A stretch of DNA of 64,000 bases from Sipunculus nudus (Eukaryota; Annelida; Sipuncula; Golfingiida; Sipunculidae): positions 34,637,176 through 34,701,175 of the forward strand of contig CM049311.1 of NCBI GenBank assembly GCA_026874595.1, written 5' to 3'. Under the pieces are notes generated by a model. It was not told where the DNA came from. It searched no databases and was given only the letters and a program-made list of their open reading frames with translations. The translations under genes were made by a program, and so were the position numbers. Each line of letters starts with the position of its first letter. The first letter of the stretch is position 1. Of this stretch, positions 43,615 through 57,050 are shown piece after piece.

Positions 43615-43784
43615 GTCGGCTTCTGTGGTCTAGGCAGCGCATAGGACTCGGAGAGCAGAGTACAGAGCGTGAGTTCGAATATAAGCCGAGGACCTGTCAG
43701 ATTTTTCACGGTTGGTCCCAGCTCCAAGCTGAGCATTGTAGGGTAATGGGCAGGCCGTGCCCAACTCTCAGGCTAATGCGATGT
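43615..43784 (+). mobile_element. Possible tRNA-derived SINE
   Basis: TGGTCTAGGC at 43626-43635 resembles a pol III A box, and GAGTTCGAAT at 43671-43680 a degenerate B box, at about tRNA spacing. The match is weaker than the copy at 22160. Ends are uncertain. Confidence 0.35.
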
Positions 43785-43804
43785 GGGGGGGGGGGGGGGG
43801 GGGG
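43785..43804 (+). repeat. Poly(G) tract, 20 bases
   Basis: Uninterrupted G run, one of many long G or C runs in the window. Confidence 0.95.
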
Positions 43805-44066
43805 CGGTGGTTGTTATGACAGAGCAGATAACGAAAAGACTCCCTCTCTCAATATAATATAATATTTGGATGCTATATCTCAATGGAGTAAATCACAAAG
43901 TTGTTCATTAATATCCTCAACTTATCAATTGGAAAGTAATAAACATAAAAAAATAATATACATAATAATCTAATTGCTAGGGAATGAGAGGTTATCTGAA
44001 AAATGAAAATGGTTTTGGAAAAAATGGGAAAAGAACTTGATAAAATGAAAGATGATACAGCTGAAC

Positions 44067-44108
44067 GGGGGGGGGGGGGGGGGGGGGGGCGCTCTGTATC
44101 CGCCACTG
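44067..44108 (+). mobile_element. 23-base poly(G) tract and adjoining hAT-like element end
   Basis: Uninterrupted G from 44067 to 44089, followed by CGCT and CTGTATCCGCCACTG (44094-44108), the inverse of the CAGTGGCGGATCCAG terminus at 36133. The G run thus lies just inside an element end, as at 15714 and 36163. Confidence 0.55.
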
Positions 44109-44489
44109 CTATATGGCGACCACAGGGGTTACTGCATTTTGTCACATCTTTGATAACTTACTGGGGTGAAATTGGTCATTGGAGCGAGAAAGATGTAGAC
44201 ACATTCTCAAAATCCACATTTTTTCATGCAATGAATATTTTCAAAATATAAAGACTTAAAAGGCGTGGAACCCATGGTTCATCGTCCAATTTCGTCTGTG
44301 TCGGGTGCGCGAACCACGTACCACAGTGAAAGAGGAAAGTCACGTGTGGAGTTCCTGCAGGCTCGGCAAGTTCAGGCATCTCACATAGCATGCAATATAT
44401 AGGGTCTGAAGAGTTATAGGAAATGCCTGGCGAGCATGTCATAAGCGAGCAGTCACAAATGACATGCACACGTTGGTTGTGTTGCATGG

Positions 44490-45470
44490 AGCGGGCACAG
44501 ATCGGGTGTGCGTCACGTTGGGAACACGTATGTTTCACGCTGGGGCGGGCATAGTCTGAGGTGCGTCACGTGGAGTCGGGCATGGTCACTTTGGGGAAGG
44601 CACAGGTCGGTTGTGCGCAACGTTGGAGGGGGCACACGTCTGTTGTGCATTATATTATTACGTTGGGGAGGGCACAGCCTCGAGTCTGTTGTGGGTCACC
44701 ACACTGGGCAGAATCGGACTCACAACATTTGGGGTGTGTTGGTAAAGGTTCATCGGCTTCAAATTCAGGTACCCACAATGCACCAGGGCTACTTAATACA
44801 CCAGCGGCTTCGGTATAAATGTAGTAAAGATGGTAATGTAGTCCGTTCAAATATGTTGGACAAGACCTGTTTAAAGGCAAATTACATTAACATGAGTTTT
44901 TGTGGTAAGGACTTCACGGAATAAGAAGTATTTTGTAAAACATGCGCATGTGAAATATGAACATATCTTGTTTTCGTGAAATGTAACAAATTTTGATTTT
45001 AAAGTTTTAGAACTGAGACAAGTGGTCCCGGCCGTCCACACTGGCCAACTGAAAGAGGTTGGTTTGGAGAAGAAACAACCTCTGATAGGTTTCAATGTTT
45101 GTGAACTTGTCATGCAGCATTATACGTAAAGATGGGGCGGGCACAGGTCTGTACGCGTCACATTGGGGTGGGCACAGGTCTATTGTTTTACGTTGGGGTG
45201 GATACAGATCTCATGTGCGTTTCCTGGGGAGGGTACAGGTCTGTTGTGCGCCACATGGGGATGGTCAAAGTTATGCTTTGCGTCTCGTTGTGATGGGTAA
45301 AGGTTCTGGATGGGCGTTGCGTGTGGGGCGGGCAAAGATCTGTTGTGGCTCACATTAGAGCGGGCACAGGTCGGTTGCGCGTCACACGGGGGCCCGGAGC
45401 CCTGTTCGGTTGCGCGTCATGTTGGAATGGGCACAGGTCTGATGTACTTAGCATATCGCGCTTACAGGTT
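44490..45470 (+). repeat. Minisatellite, about 31-bp unit, in two blocks
   Basis: Blocks at about 44490-44700 and 45125-45470 repeat GGGGTGGGCACAGGTCTGTT then GTGCGTCACGTT with period near 31 bp and much divergence. Unlike most of the window it is GC-rich. The intervening 44700-45125 shows no repeat. Confidence 0.75.
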
Positions 45471-45774
45471 CAGGGAAGCCTGTTTTGCGTCATGTGTACC
45501 CAATGTGATGCGATTGTAGGTCTGTTCAGTTCTCGTGCAAGTCTTTTTAGGCGGCCACAAGCATGGGTAGGAATGGTGGAAATGTCATATACATTGTGTC
45601 TGGAGGTCAGATATCTGGGAAAGTCTCGTGCGCAGATCAGTTTAAGGCACAGTTCTGTTAAAAACAATTGGGTCCATGTAATGTTCGAATGTCACAGGTT
45701 GGGAAAATACTGATATGTCGGCCATGCGATAGGATAAGAAGTCTGGTGTGTAAGTCACGTGGTAGGGTCATTGG

Positions 45775-46560
45775 CATGTGAATCAAGTCACGTAGAGAGG
45801 TCACAGATTCAGGAAGTCTAGGGTTCATTAGAGCCATGTCACAGAGGTCACAGGTTCAGCAAAGCCTAGTGTTCTTGTAACCCATGTCACGTGGAGAGGC
45901 CACAGGTTGGGGAAAATCCTGATATGTCAAGCACGCGATAGGATTAAAAGTCCGGTGTGTAAGTCACGTGATAAGGTCATAGGCATTGGCATGTACATAG
46001 TCATACAGAGGTCACAGGTTCAAGTAGTCTTGTGATCCTGTGGGCCATGTCATGCAGACGTGTCAGATTCAGCAGTCTTGGGTTCATGCGAATCATGTCA
46101 CGTGGAAATGTCACAGGTTCAGCAAGTCTGGTTTTCATTTAATCATGTCACACAGAGGTCACAGGTTCATCAACGTCCAGGGTTCATGTGAATCATGTCA
46201 CACAGGTGTCACACGTTCATCAACATCCAGGGTTCATGTAAATCATGTCAGAGAGGTCACAGGTTCAGCAAGCCTAGAATTCATGCGAATCATGTAACAC
46301 AAAGGTCACAGGTGAAGCAAGTCTAGGGTTCATGTGAATCCTGTCACACAGAGGTCACGTGTTTAGCAAGTTCAGTGTTCATGTGGGCCATGTCATCAAG
46401 AGATGTCACAGGCTCAGCAAGCCTAATGTTCATGTGAATCTTGTCACACAGAGGTCACAGGTTTAGCAAGCCCAGTGCTCATGTTGGCCATGTCACAGGC
46501 TCAGCAAGCAGTGTTCATGTGAGCAATGTCACAAAAGCGGTCAGGGGTTTAACCGTTCAG
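45775..46560 (+). repeat. Minisatellite, about 50-bp unit, with nuclear-receptor-like half-sites
   Basis: About 15 diverged units built on GGTTCATGTGAATCATGTCA followed by CACAGAGGTCACAGGTTCAG and CAAGTCTAG. The string AGGTCACAGGTTCA is exact at 45845, 46009, 46155 and 46254. No coding potential is apparent; frames through it only reflect the repeat. Confidence 0.8.
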
Positions 46561-46900
46561 TTTGTCTTCTTGGCAGGTCAGTTGAAGAGTGACACAATTG
46601 AGACTGGTCTGATAAAGAAGAGAAAGTTGTATAAGATTCTTAGATATATAATCACCTGGTCATTCTGCTTCTGATACCAAATACACTTGTTTTGTATCGG
46701 AAATATGATTTACCCTAACTAGAACTTAAAAGATGAATGGATTTACAAGTTTAGAAATACATGTAGTCAACAGTGGTTGTTCAAAATGCATGGTAAATCT
46801 TAAAAGCTCATTAATTTTGTAAAGAAGTTCCATTTGGACCTTGACCCTTCCTTCTCTGACCCTTCATGGCAGGTTTTACCATTCACCTTTGTCTTTTAAT

Positions 46901-47617
46901 ACCTCTGCCAGGTAGCAAGAGGCAATACAGGTTTCCCTTGGTTTTTTCTGACAGCAAATTTACACCAACTGTTATGAACAGATTTTGTTGGCGTTTTGCA
47001 GAAGGTTAGAAACACCAAGGGGATAATCCATTAAATCCGGAGGTAATCTAGATAACCATGATAAAATGTTTATTTATGTGGATTCTGTCCAACTGTAACA
47101 ACTATGTCATTACAATAGAGCTATTAATGGGTATCAGCAGGTAGCTCTGCACTGGAGGCGACCTGGGATGGGGTTTTTGAACCGTGACCTACATCACAAA
47201 GATCATCCTAGTGGGGCTTCACAGTCTCCAACAGCATCTTGTTATAGTATAAACCTCTTTAAGGTGGTGTCCAATTAACCTTGGTTGGTTGGTCTGTCAG
47301 CAACTTTACATAAATAACAGATTCTGAAGAAATTTGTCGAGGATTAGGGTAACACCCAATGAACAATTGGTTATATTTTTCGGTAATCTGGATAACCATA
47401 ATGGTTTAATTTAAAGAATACTTTTGCACTGTATAAATTTTTTTTAATTTAAATTTTTTTTTATCCATTGTGAGTTGAGGCAAATTTCTTTATCCAAACA
47501 AAGGGCGGGAGCCATTCATTGATGTTGGGGGCACCTTTGAGCTTCACTGGAGCTCACCTGTAATCTGTGATGTCCTGTGAGAACACAGGGAAGGTTGATT
47601 AGGATCCTGGCAGAGGT
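46901..47617. mobile_element. TIR-bounded repeat, 717 bp
   Basis: Starts ACCTCTGCCAGG (46901-46912) and ends with its exact inverse CCTGGCAGAGGT (47606-47617). The interior has two related TTGGTTGGT/GACAGCAA...ACAGATT segments. Fragments of the same kind occur near 10.1 and 32.7 kb. No target duplication is clear. Confidence 0.6.
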
Positions 47618-50600
47618 ACATGTGCATGAAGGCTATGACTACAGATCTAGTTCTGTTACCTTCATATGCTTATAAAATGTCAGAGTATGACCTTGTACAA
47701 CTTAGTCCAGTCCCAAAGTCTCACACATACCAGGAAACGAGGCAACAAGATTCACACCATGTTTGTACACTTTTAATTTATTTTCAAAAGATTATATGCA
47801 GCGAATGCAAACACCTTGATTATAAAGGCAAGTATACTTGGAAGATAACACTTTAGTTTATGAAAATTGTATTATGCCCACCAGTATAAAGATTTATGTA
47901 TATTTATAATAATGCTAATAAGTCAATGTACAAAATAAAATGTGGCCAGCCTGAATCAAAAGACTGGGTTGAAGTGAGCAATTCAAAACCTCTGAGCATT
48001 TGTGCTATATGCAAATATAGTTTGTGTCATGGCCTGGGCCTCCTCATATCAAACTGCAGTTAATTTTAATGTAGGCCTCCAGAAAATAATCATAATGTAC
48101 AAATATGAAAATTGCTATGGTCAAAAATAGAACAAAAACACTGAGATATGTATAAAACAAATGCCCTACCCACTGTATGTATAAATCAGGGGTCCTGCCC
48201 TTCCCACCCCATCCCTGGCAAGTCTCGGCCACTGGAGTCCATGATTTTGGCATTGAATAATGCATTTAACGAGGTCCATATAATACGAGCGAATATATAC
48301 AAATCATGATGAAGCTAAGTCATTATGTTCTCAGACGATGTTGGGTGACGCCCCTGCCTTTTATGATAACAATGCAATTGATTTTTCATTTGAATAAACT
48401 ACAATTAATTAATAAGCAAAGCATCTGAGCCTCATGGCCATTTCGCAGGACTGTTGCAAGCTCTTTGCATACAAGTCCTATTCTAGTACATGGCAACAGG
48501 TCCACTTAACTCTGTACAAAATTAGAGAAATCATGTTTTGTCTGCATGGAACATATTGGGTTTAGTTGCACTCCTTATGCAGTGGTCACTTAGTATTCGT
48601 TCTTGAACGCCTTCCAGCAGTGGTTAAATGGAAGGAGTACAAGAACAAATGTAGGGTGACCAATGTTCAAGGAGTGTAGGGTTTAGTAGAATATCTGGAG
48701 AAGACAAGGTCTCACAGAAACACACCACACTAACACCAATCTATGCAGAGGCACATACGGTACTGGTTTATACTATCTGAGGTAGATCCGTTTTCAGTAT
48801 CATCACATAATGTACCAACCAATCACTCAGATTACCAAACTTGATCAGTCCAACTACCCCTCCCATCATCCGTCTAAGTTAAACTCTTGGCAAAGAAGAT
48901 TGTTAGATAGCTACGAAATAAATGACACCGCCTGTTTAATTGTTAATGTTCATGTCAAAACATGAGCCATGATTACAGCTCCCCCCCCCCCCCCTATAAT
49001 ACTTATTTCAAGTATAATTTACATACTCTTACTTCAGACACCTGACACACCAAATTGATTCTTCAATTACATCAATAATAGAGAGGCAGTGGGTACCTTG
49101 CATGTTAGAATCTACATTCACTTAACTTAAAAATACAAATTCAAGACACCTCACATACCACTTGTATACTAGGTAAAAATTACATCTATAGCCAAAAAAG
49201 CCATTTCATCACTTTATATTATGACTGTTTGTTACCTTTGGTAAGAAAAGTAACTAGTTGAAACATCCAATATCCATTTAAAAAAAAAAAAACATTCATT
49301 TTACACCATATTTTTAACAGAAAATTTATTTTACCTGATAATAACTTGAAAATGATTACATTTATGCATTCAAAAAATTATCTAAATGGTGATACAGTTA
49401 AATTTCCGCCATGTAGACAGTGCGCTTCTGCATAGATTACAACACTTACACAACAGTAGTCCAAACACTACACACTCCTGTTCTCCTTCACACTGCTGCC
49501 CAAATGGCCACCAGGCGGCGCCATGTGTGCAGCATCAGTCCAGGGTTAATATACCAGGTTAGGGGGAGGTTAGGAAAGGGTGCCATTCCAATAACATGTG
49601 TGCAAGCAGCTAGCCATTATAATAACGTTATCAACAGCATTACTCACAATATCAGAAGGTTAAAAGAAGCCCGTGAAAAAGGTGGCTGATGTCCCAACAT
49701 CACCTCAACCAAACTTGCAAAGTACAGGGTTAGTAACAAGAACCAAGAGGATATCAAATCCGGTTTATTAATAAATGCGATTATCATTGTGAGGCAATAA
49801 AAAACCACAAAGCAATTGTTATTCTCAATGGGTTATCGAGGATTCTTGTTATTATAAAACTTAAATGTTAAATCTAAACAATGTTAAACAATAACAGTTG
49901 AACATTCGCACATGTCAGATCTATGTGAAGCCTGGTCGGCAAGGACCCAGGCGTTCTCTAATGAATGAGATTCTTTAGTCAGGTTACCTCAAGCGCTAGC
50001 CCATGGACCCTCAAAAACATGATGACGCCAGTTCCTGGTGTCATCTTAATTATGCAATGCATGACAAAAACATTAAGTGCAACCCATTGTAAACAATACT
50101 GATTAACCATCAGTCAGTAAGTACATGTTACAAAATGTGAACCAATAACAGGCCAATCACATCACGTGGCAATATTATACATGTGTGAAATATCAATACA
50201 AATTGTAAGGCACCTAGATCAGCAGTATTACTTAGTTATATTTTAAACCAGCAACATCTCCGACACAGTCTCACATCAAGGCACGCTGGCAATAATCGGT
50301 TGGGACAACTTGCAGCACCAATAAAATAACCAACAGTTCTAAATATAACTTGTTGGTTTTCAAGTAATTCTTATTCATTTACAATGCATCTTTTTAATCT
50401 TAAATGCCTATGATCAAAATACTATGGAGGTTTTTATATTAAAAGCACATTTAAATTTATCAAAAGATATTTTAAAAGGTTATTCTATATCTATATGAAC
50501 CTAATTTGGGAGCTGAATTCCAGAGCTCACAGGATTTTTTAACATATTCAAGTACAAAAGGCACTTCAGTGGACAAATCATTTGGAGCATCTGTGAGACT

Positions 50601-53600
50601 GAGTCGAAGGTGCTGGGAAAACAGACCAAGCTGAAAAAAACACCACTTCTGTGTATGAAAAATCACTTTACATGAGGACATTTCTTGATGACCAAAAGCA
50701 AGTCTTGAAAACGATCTGATCTTGTGAAAAAGCCTATGAGAAGACAAATGAAATAATAATTTCAAAACCTGATAGTTATGTAATGAAATCAAGAGCAACA
50801 AAATGATTTACATGTACATAAAATCTGGTACCAGAAAAGTTCAATTTCACTCAGAACTTGTTCCGAAAAGAGGGAGTAACAATGGGAGTAACCCCATGGG
50901 GTAACCATGGCAAATTTAAAGGGCTAACAGTAACAATCAGCTGTTTGAACATTTTCCTTTACGTCTTTAATAAATGACATCACACCAGGATTTGGCAGCA
51001 GCCATGATTTGGTTCAATAAAGCAACATCAGTAGTAATCTCATGGCATGATTCCTGTAATTTTAAACGTTCTGTATTTCATTCAAAAATTGAACAAGTAA
51101 TGAAAAATATAAACAAAAATATAAACTTCAAAATCTAAAATACATAATGTGCTAAAAGATAATATCCATCATTGAGTGGGTAATGAGAAATCCATTAAGC
51201 AATGGAAAATAATTTCAAAATATAAATGATGCAAATATTTCACAAAAATAATCAGGTGGTGTTTCTAGTTTACCAACAAAAACAAAAATAAACGGTGGGA
51301 CAAGTTCGTTGATTTTTTATGATATGCATCACATTTTTGTGCAAGATGTAATCTCAATGTTGGCAATTGGTTGATAGGCTATTAACAACAAGATATTCAG
51401 CTTGGTCTGTGTGTTACAAATCACATATCAGCAAACGATTATTTACACGAGGATAAAGGCAAACAACCAACTGCAGATCCCCTGAGTGGGTAACGATATC
51501 GTGAAAAACATTCCTACTCGTCTGCAGGCTAAATCCCAACCGGTATATACACACTTAAATGACGCCCTGCCATAACATGGCAGAAAAACGTAAAAAACGC
51601 CAAGCGCCACGGCACTAACAGGTCAAACCCAACCAATCGGCTGGATGGAGAGATGTCAATGTTAGTACAGGGTTGTGGATCTGACACAGCCAAGTCAAAT
51701 TCTCTTGCCCTGAAAACTGCTCAGCCTCCTGATGTACCTTGCACATGGTACCTCAGTGAAATTGATACCTCGAAATTAAGATTTAATTCTGGTTTAAACC
51801 ATCAATTTCAGTTACTTAAGTTGCTTATGAAGGACTGGTTTCATTGTTCGAAGTCAAAGCATGTTATAATAACAATTACAGTTGAGGAAGGCAGGCATCA
51901 CAGTTCCCAAGGCGTAAGGACTGATCTATCCAAAAATAGTTACTAAAGAATTACTTACATAATATCATTATCACCATTTATATCACTTTCCAATGCTAGT
52001 GCTAATCTAATCAAGCTACATATACAAGCTAAATGTACACAAAGGGTCTATCTATGTAACACAAAGGTTAATATGAGCATTATTTATGTTTCATTTCATC
52101 AAATTCCCCCCCATTATTTGGCTGACCATTTGGAAGACAAATTTTGCAATACTATTTCCCCTGAACCCATCTTTCCCCTTACAAATACCTGTAGTATTAT
52201 AAATCAAAGTTGCATAGATACCAATATCAACCACCCACTAAGATGCGGTATTCGGAAGAAATTAAATTAACATCTGATCCCGTGAGCGGCTGCTTCATAG
52301 ACTGTCCCTGATATGTTTGCATGGAGTCGCGTAGACTAAAAGAGTATTTTCTCATTGATGATATCTTGCATCTTAACTGTGTATATCACTTCTTACCCTG
52401 CTAAGTATGCTTGCCGCTTGAACACATGACAACTCTGTCAAAATGCGATTAGCATAAACACCCTGCTAAGAATGAGGAGTGGTAATTATGCAATATTCTT
52501 TCATAATTGAAATACATTTAGTAGCCAAATACAGCTAAGTTCACAGGAAACCATCATTTTATCCAGCTCTACAAATCATAACTTGTTTAATTTTTTTTAA
52601 AGTGTTAAGGAGTACTGAAGATGTACCTGAAAACCAAGTTCCTTAACAAAGGATTAATGTCAATTATATAAATATTTCTGCCTTTACCAGTGGATTTCTT
52701 ATGGTAAATAGTATTCTAGTATGGTACAGGAAAGCATATCACCATGGTTACTGATTATTATTAAGCTGGCCGTGCAAGGACCCAGCAATACCTAAGTGCC
52801 ATAAAAAATTAAAGAGAAAAACTGACCAAAGACGTGCTTACAGTAGTAAATCAGCAATGACCATGCTTGGATCATGCACAAGATTATACAGTAGCACAGA
52901 ATTATTATGCAAATTCAACCATTAATACAAGACCAACAAGTATGCATATGAAACAGGTTCGAGCTTATGCAGGTGCAAGTTATTTCAAAGTAGGCCCCAG
53001 CAAAAGTGTACTATTCTTATACATTAGTTTGTAGGTTAACATTAGACTGCACAAACAGTGAAACAGAGCCCTTGTTGTATATAATTTACATACTTTTTAA
53101 TGAAATTTGCTCAAAACAGATTAAAATATTTAAATAATCTGCCTTAAAAACTTATATATGATTTTTAAATTTCATTCAACCAAAGCATGAATGTAAAATG
53201 TATCATGAGTATATAATCAATTATCAGATCTACTTTCACAAGACCTTACTTCAATTAAAAAAAAATTCTCATAAACATGAGAAACTAATAGTTCATGGCA
53301 TATAAACAATTTGCTAGAGCCGTAAAAAAAAATACATATTTGATAGAATGTGCCAGTCTACAGAGTTACTGGCGAACCATGTAGTTCTGGTTGAAAACTT
53401 TTTAAGGTGACCTTGACAGGGCACGGTGTACACTGAACAGCAGTAATGTGGTCAGTATCCATGACAACAATACCTACACAAGACAATATATACCGTACAG
53501 GAGAGGCCAGCGTTGCAAGCCGTAGCCAGATTTATCCCCTAACAAATGCAGTAGTTCGGTGCTGCTTCAACCGTTAGCACAAACACTTTATCAGTGGTAG

Positions 53601-53699
53601 CCAGATAGCATTACAAGAGTTCAACAGAAAAACGAGTCCACTGGTATTGGCTGTGAGCCGTTAATAAGTGAGCAGTCCTTGGTACAGTCAGCCTATAAA
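47618..53699. other. No supported gene; may include quaking 3' UTR
   Basis: AT-rich DNA downstream of the last recognised quaking exon (minus strand). Part of it may be that gene's 3' UTR; isolated ACTAAC sites on the minus strand occur at 49726-49731 and 51661-51666. A 14-base C tract lies at 48981-48994, and a CTCF-like TGGCCACCAGGCGGCGCCA at 49505-49523. Frames at 49420 and 51653 have no family resemblance. Confidence 0.4.
49505..49523 (+). promoter_or_regulatory. CTCF-like core motif
   Basis: TGGCCACCAGGCGGCGCCA differs from the classical animal CTCF core at one of 14 core positions. Prediction only. Confidence 0.35.
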
Positions 53700-53936
53700 C
53701 ATTGTGTTTCCTACTGTTAGTACATAAGATTAGTCCGTGTGGGACGACGGGCACTTATCTGTTGCAGCGCGGTTCTCAGAGTAAGTAACGCTCCGTCTAC
53801 AGATTAGTACTGGAAGTCAGCCATTTCAACCTCGTCAGGCGATGTAATACTGTGGGTTGTAGCAGAGCGGGTGTGCAGAGTAGTTGACTAAACCCGACGT
53901 TACGACCATGTGCCGGGGGACAGAGTTAGTGGCCGG
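53700..53936 (-). other. QKI: 3'-most quaking exon (exon e), probably mostly 3' UTR
   Basis: On the minus strand the acceptor TTTAACACAG precedes this stretch, and ACTAAC lies 36-41 nt upstream of the exon. The segment is GC-richer than its surroundings and contains four ACTAAY sites (53925-53930, 53803-53808, 53729-53734, 53716-53721). If exon c splices here directly, only three codons (AGH) precede a TAA. If exon d splices here through its donor at 57016-57021, the whole exon is 3' UTR. A 33-codon frame exists but is out of phase with both. The lower limit is arbitrary. Confidence 0.55.
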
Positions 53937-56900
53937 CTGTGTTAAATGTTGAAAAAAAATAGAAAAGAGTAGTTAGTCTACATGGCAACAAAATGGGCAT
54001 ACATTCAAGATTATTTATCTACAGAATTATCAGTTATATCAGTACTATGATTATGATTGCTCAAAAATGTGATTACAATGATTACCAGTGAGTGAACAGC
54101 TAGGAACACTTGATTAACCAGCATTCAGAGGCATTGTATGGAGGGCCTTTAAGCTTAGCATGCCATAAACAAATCACCACAGTACATATACAGTATTATC
54201 AAACCAGCAGTGCTGCACAGGGCTGGCCAATAGGCAATGGTTTCTTAGGGGTGACTGATACACTGTAGCCAATCAAGGTTAGGATGGTGATGGTGGTCAG
54301 GGGATTCCAAATTTAATACCCACATTTATACACTTTTTTATAGTCTTTGTGGAAATTTCTTCCATGCGTCAGTTTATAGACACTCTTACTTGTTTCGGCT
54401 GTTATATCAATGTGAGCTAGTCTTTCTATAAGAAACTTTTCTCATGATGTTCATGTGGATTGGTCTTTATGAAAGAGAGAGTTATCCAAGAAATCCACTA
54501 GCCCAGTTTTTACACCTGTTAGATATTTACAAGGGAGATTTGTCCCAGATATCCATTTGAGAAAGTTTTCACACAGGCTGAGATTTCTCTGTTATGAAAT
54601 TTTTATGATTGGGGGTTAATCTCAGACATCCATGAGTACAAATTTGTACAAAATCCAAAATATCATCTTGGGATATTTCCGTGAGGGAGAGTTATGCCAA
54701 AAATCTATATAGGCACATTTTTACACAAAAAATTATCCTAAAAATAAAAGCAAGTAATCTTAATGAGGAAGGGTTCTCCATATACCAATGTCATGTGGTA
54801 AGGTCTATACAAAGTTCTATTGCCAAATAAACTTGTGTTCCAGGCCGAGGGTGTCTCTGTTATGATGTTAGACAAAATACAAGGGAAGGTTTGCAGTGCT
54901 TTCGTGATCAGTACCCCTTCAGAAACCTTGCTCATTCATGAAAACCTCTTATAACATTAATATGCAAATAAATGAAACCAGTGGGAGGGCCATAATTAAT
55001 CTCCATCTGAAACAAACTAGTTAGTGACACTGTTAGTATATACATGAACATCCTAAAACCATAACACATGTCCACCGATAAAACACAAAAAACATATCTT
55101 AACCAGACCAGCACCAAGCTATAGTGTACAAATCTATTACTTATAGTGGAAAAAAATTAAAGAGGCCAAATATATAGATATAAATATATAAGCAGTAAGT
55201 GTTAATTAGAGGTGTGCAAGACTTTTCTAAATAATACATACAGGTGGACACAGTAAAGAAGAGATAATAAATAGAATTTTTTTAAACAATTTTATTATCA
55301 AATCTGAACCATTATTTACAATTTGAAATAAAACTGACCAACTGACAGCAGTTCCACATGGTCAAGAAGTTACCTGAGGCAATAGATGCCGATTTACTTA
55401 ACCATACAAATCCTGCTATAATAACATAATCTGAGGTTCTAAGACTTGTGTATCTAAACACATTTGTATATGTATAACATGCAAAATATACAAACCAACT
55501 CACAGCTACAAACAATAAAATTCATATAATCTAATAATAAACAATGTATAAGAATCATAGGGCAAAACGTGTCATGTTTACAATGTCTCAACATACACAC
55601 TGGAATGTAAAACAAAAGTATAAATTCAGCAAAAAATAAAATGGAATCTGAGGTAAATATGGCCACAGGTGTGATGTCTTCACCACTGTGTGTGTGTGTG
55701 TGTGTCTGAAACACTGGCTGCTTGGCCATCCAGTCCCTATCTACGTAATCATCACAGCCAATCAGATGGAAGGATCAAGCTTCATAGTTCATGTTAAGAA
55801 ATCACCTATTCCATTCCTAAATTGGTTTAAACGATCACCTCTTGTACTATGTAACGATTATGTGATCTTAGAAAATCTGTACTCGAACCATTCTGATCTA
55901 ACACCCAGGATGCTCAGTTTGCTGGTATTATATCACATGATCTGCTACAATTTACCACGTAAAAAGGTCACATGATCAAATAATTATCAGTGACCTGGTC
56001 AACTCATCTGTTTTACCAGATTAACACGAGTGTTTAATGATCTGGGTCTGATTTCTTTGTATGAAAAGCCTACTTGGATAACAGAAACTGGCCTGACCTA
56101 GTTGTCTACTTTAACATATATTTTTATAAAAAAAAGAAATCTTGTTGAGTACAGGTCATGTGATAAAAAAAACTGCATAAGCAGAGGCTGCCAATACTGA
56201 TAAGTCCAACCTGAACAAGCAATATGATCAAACTACATCAGATCACATGATTTGAATATACAAATTGAAGCTACCACATGTGAAGTATGGACCTATCTCA
56301 TTTTCCTAACATCCCTTCAATACAGCAGGCATCCAAGTGTTCTAATCCATTACTGAACATAACTCTACATAGAGCTGATCCTTAAAACTTCTGATCACAA
56401 TTAAAGTCCCTAAAAAGTTACTGGGTATTCTCACCCTTCTGAACAACTACAGTTCACAACTCAACTGATATCAATCTGCTGTGCTGTTTGTGCATTTTAA
56501 ACATGTTGATCCCTATGTTGCTGACTAGAAATTCTTGAGCAACTTGACATACAATGTGTCGTTATTTGAACAAAGCAGGTGATGAAATCCAATTCAAAAT
56601 TGCATTTTATAAAAGTCAGCTGGAAAACAAAACAACTAGAAAAACCAATGGATAGGGTGCCTATGTGACACAAAATGCCAGGCGTTTCAATAATTTGTGG
56701 ACATTTGGGTATCACTATAACTGATCACATACAAATGAATAACTGGTGTTTATGTATTAGCTTTTGTATGACAGCAACATAATAAGTGTATTAAACTGTA
56801 TTTAGTTACTGTGTTCAATTGGTCCACATTTGGGTACATAAACTCCTGACCCACCTGTCTTGACCTTTACTAAACTGGCCATGGTCTTTTCACCCTTATA

Positions 56901-57021
56901 TTAAAATAACCTATATGGGTTGGTCCTTGGGTGCCCTATCCATTGGTTCACAGCTAATGAGTCAGAAAGAGGTGAGAGCATTAAAACAAGTATGAAGGTG
57001 TGATAGAGAAGGATAACTAAC
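53937..57021 (-). other. Quaking intron between exons d and e (inferred)
   Basis: AT-rich. It contains two minus-strand ACTAAC sites 12 nt apart (55020-55025 and 55032-55037) and a (GT)n at about 55687-55705. No further exon was identified. Confidence 0.5.
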
Positions 57022-57050
57022 CTTGGATAACATTAGAATTCCAGCAGAGA

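Noticed and set aside
43626-43680. True tRNA gene
   Set aside because: The B box is degenerate and no acceptor stem can be paired; better seen as SINE-like.
43425-44251. Frames with long glycine or proline runs
   Set aside because: Created by the 20- and 23-base G tracts; no family resemblance.
44490-46560. CRISPR-like array
   Set aside because: Units are diverged tandem repeats without unique spacers, in an animal genome.
46576-46674. Plus-strand terminal-exon candidate after CTTCTTGGCAG
   Set aside because: The open frame needs a phase that the only nearby candidate (37034-37109) does not supply, and it follows directly on the minisatellite.
44490-46674. Plus-strand frames of 85-138 residues rich in Gly, His and Cys
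   Set aside because: They follow the two minisatellites; repeated peptide motifs mirror the DNA units.
51653-51946. Plus-strand 97-residue frame
   Set aside because: No recognisable domain and no promoter or splice support; it lies opposite the probable quaking 3' region.
53835-53936. A 33-codon frame in quaking exon e (includes VTSGLVNYSAHPLCYNPQYY) as a further coding tail
   Set aside because: It needs a phase-0 join, while exons b, c and a all end in phase 1. From them only AGH or an equally short tail is read. Kept as 3' UTR unless transcripts show a bridging exon.
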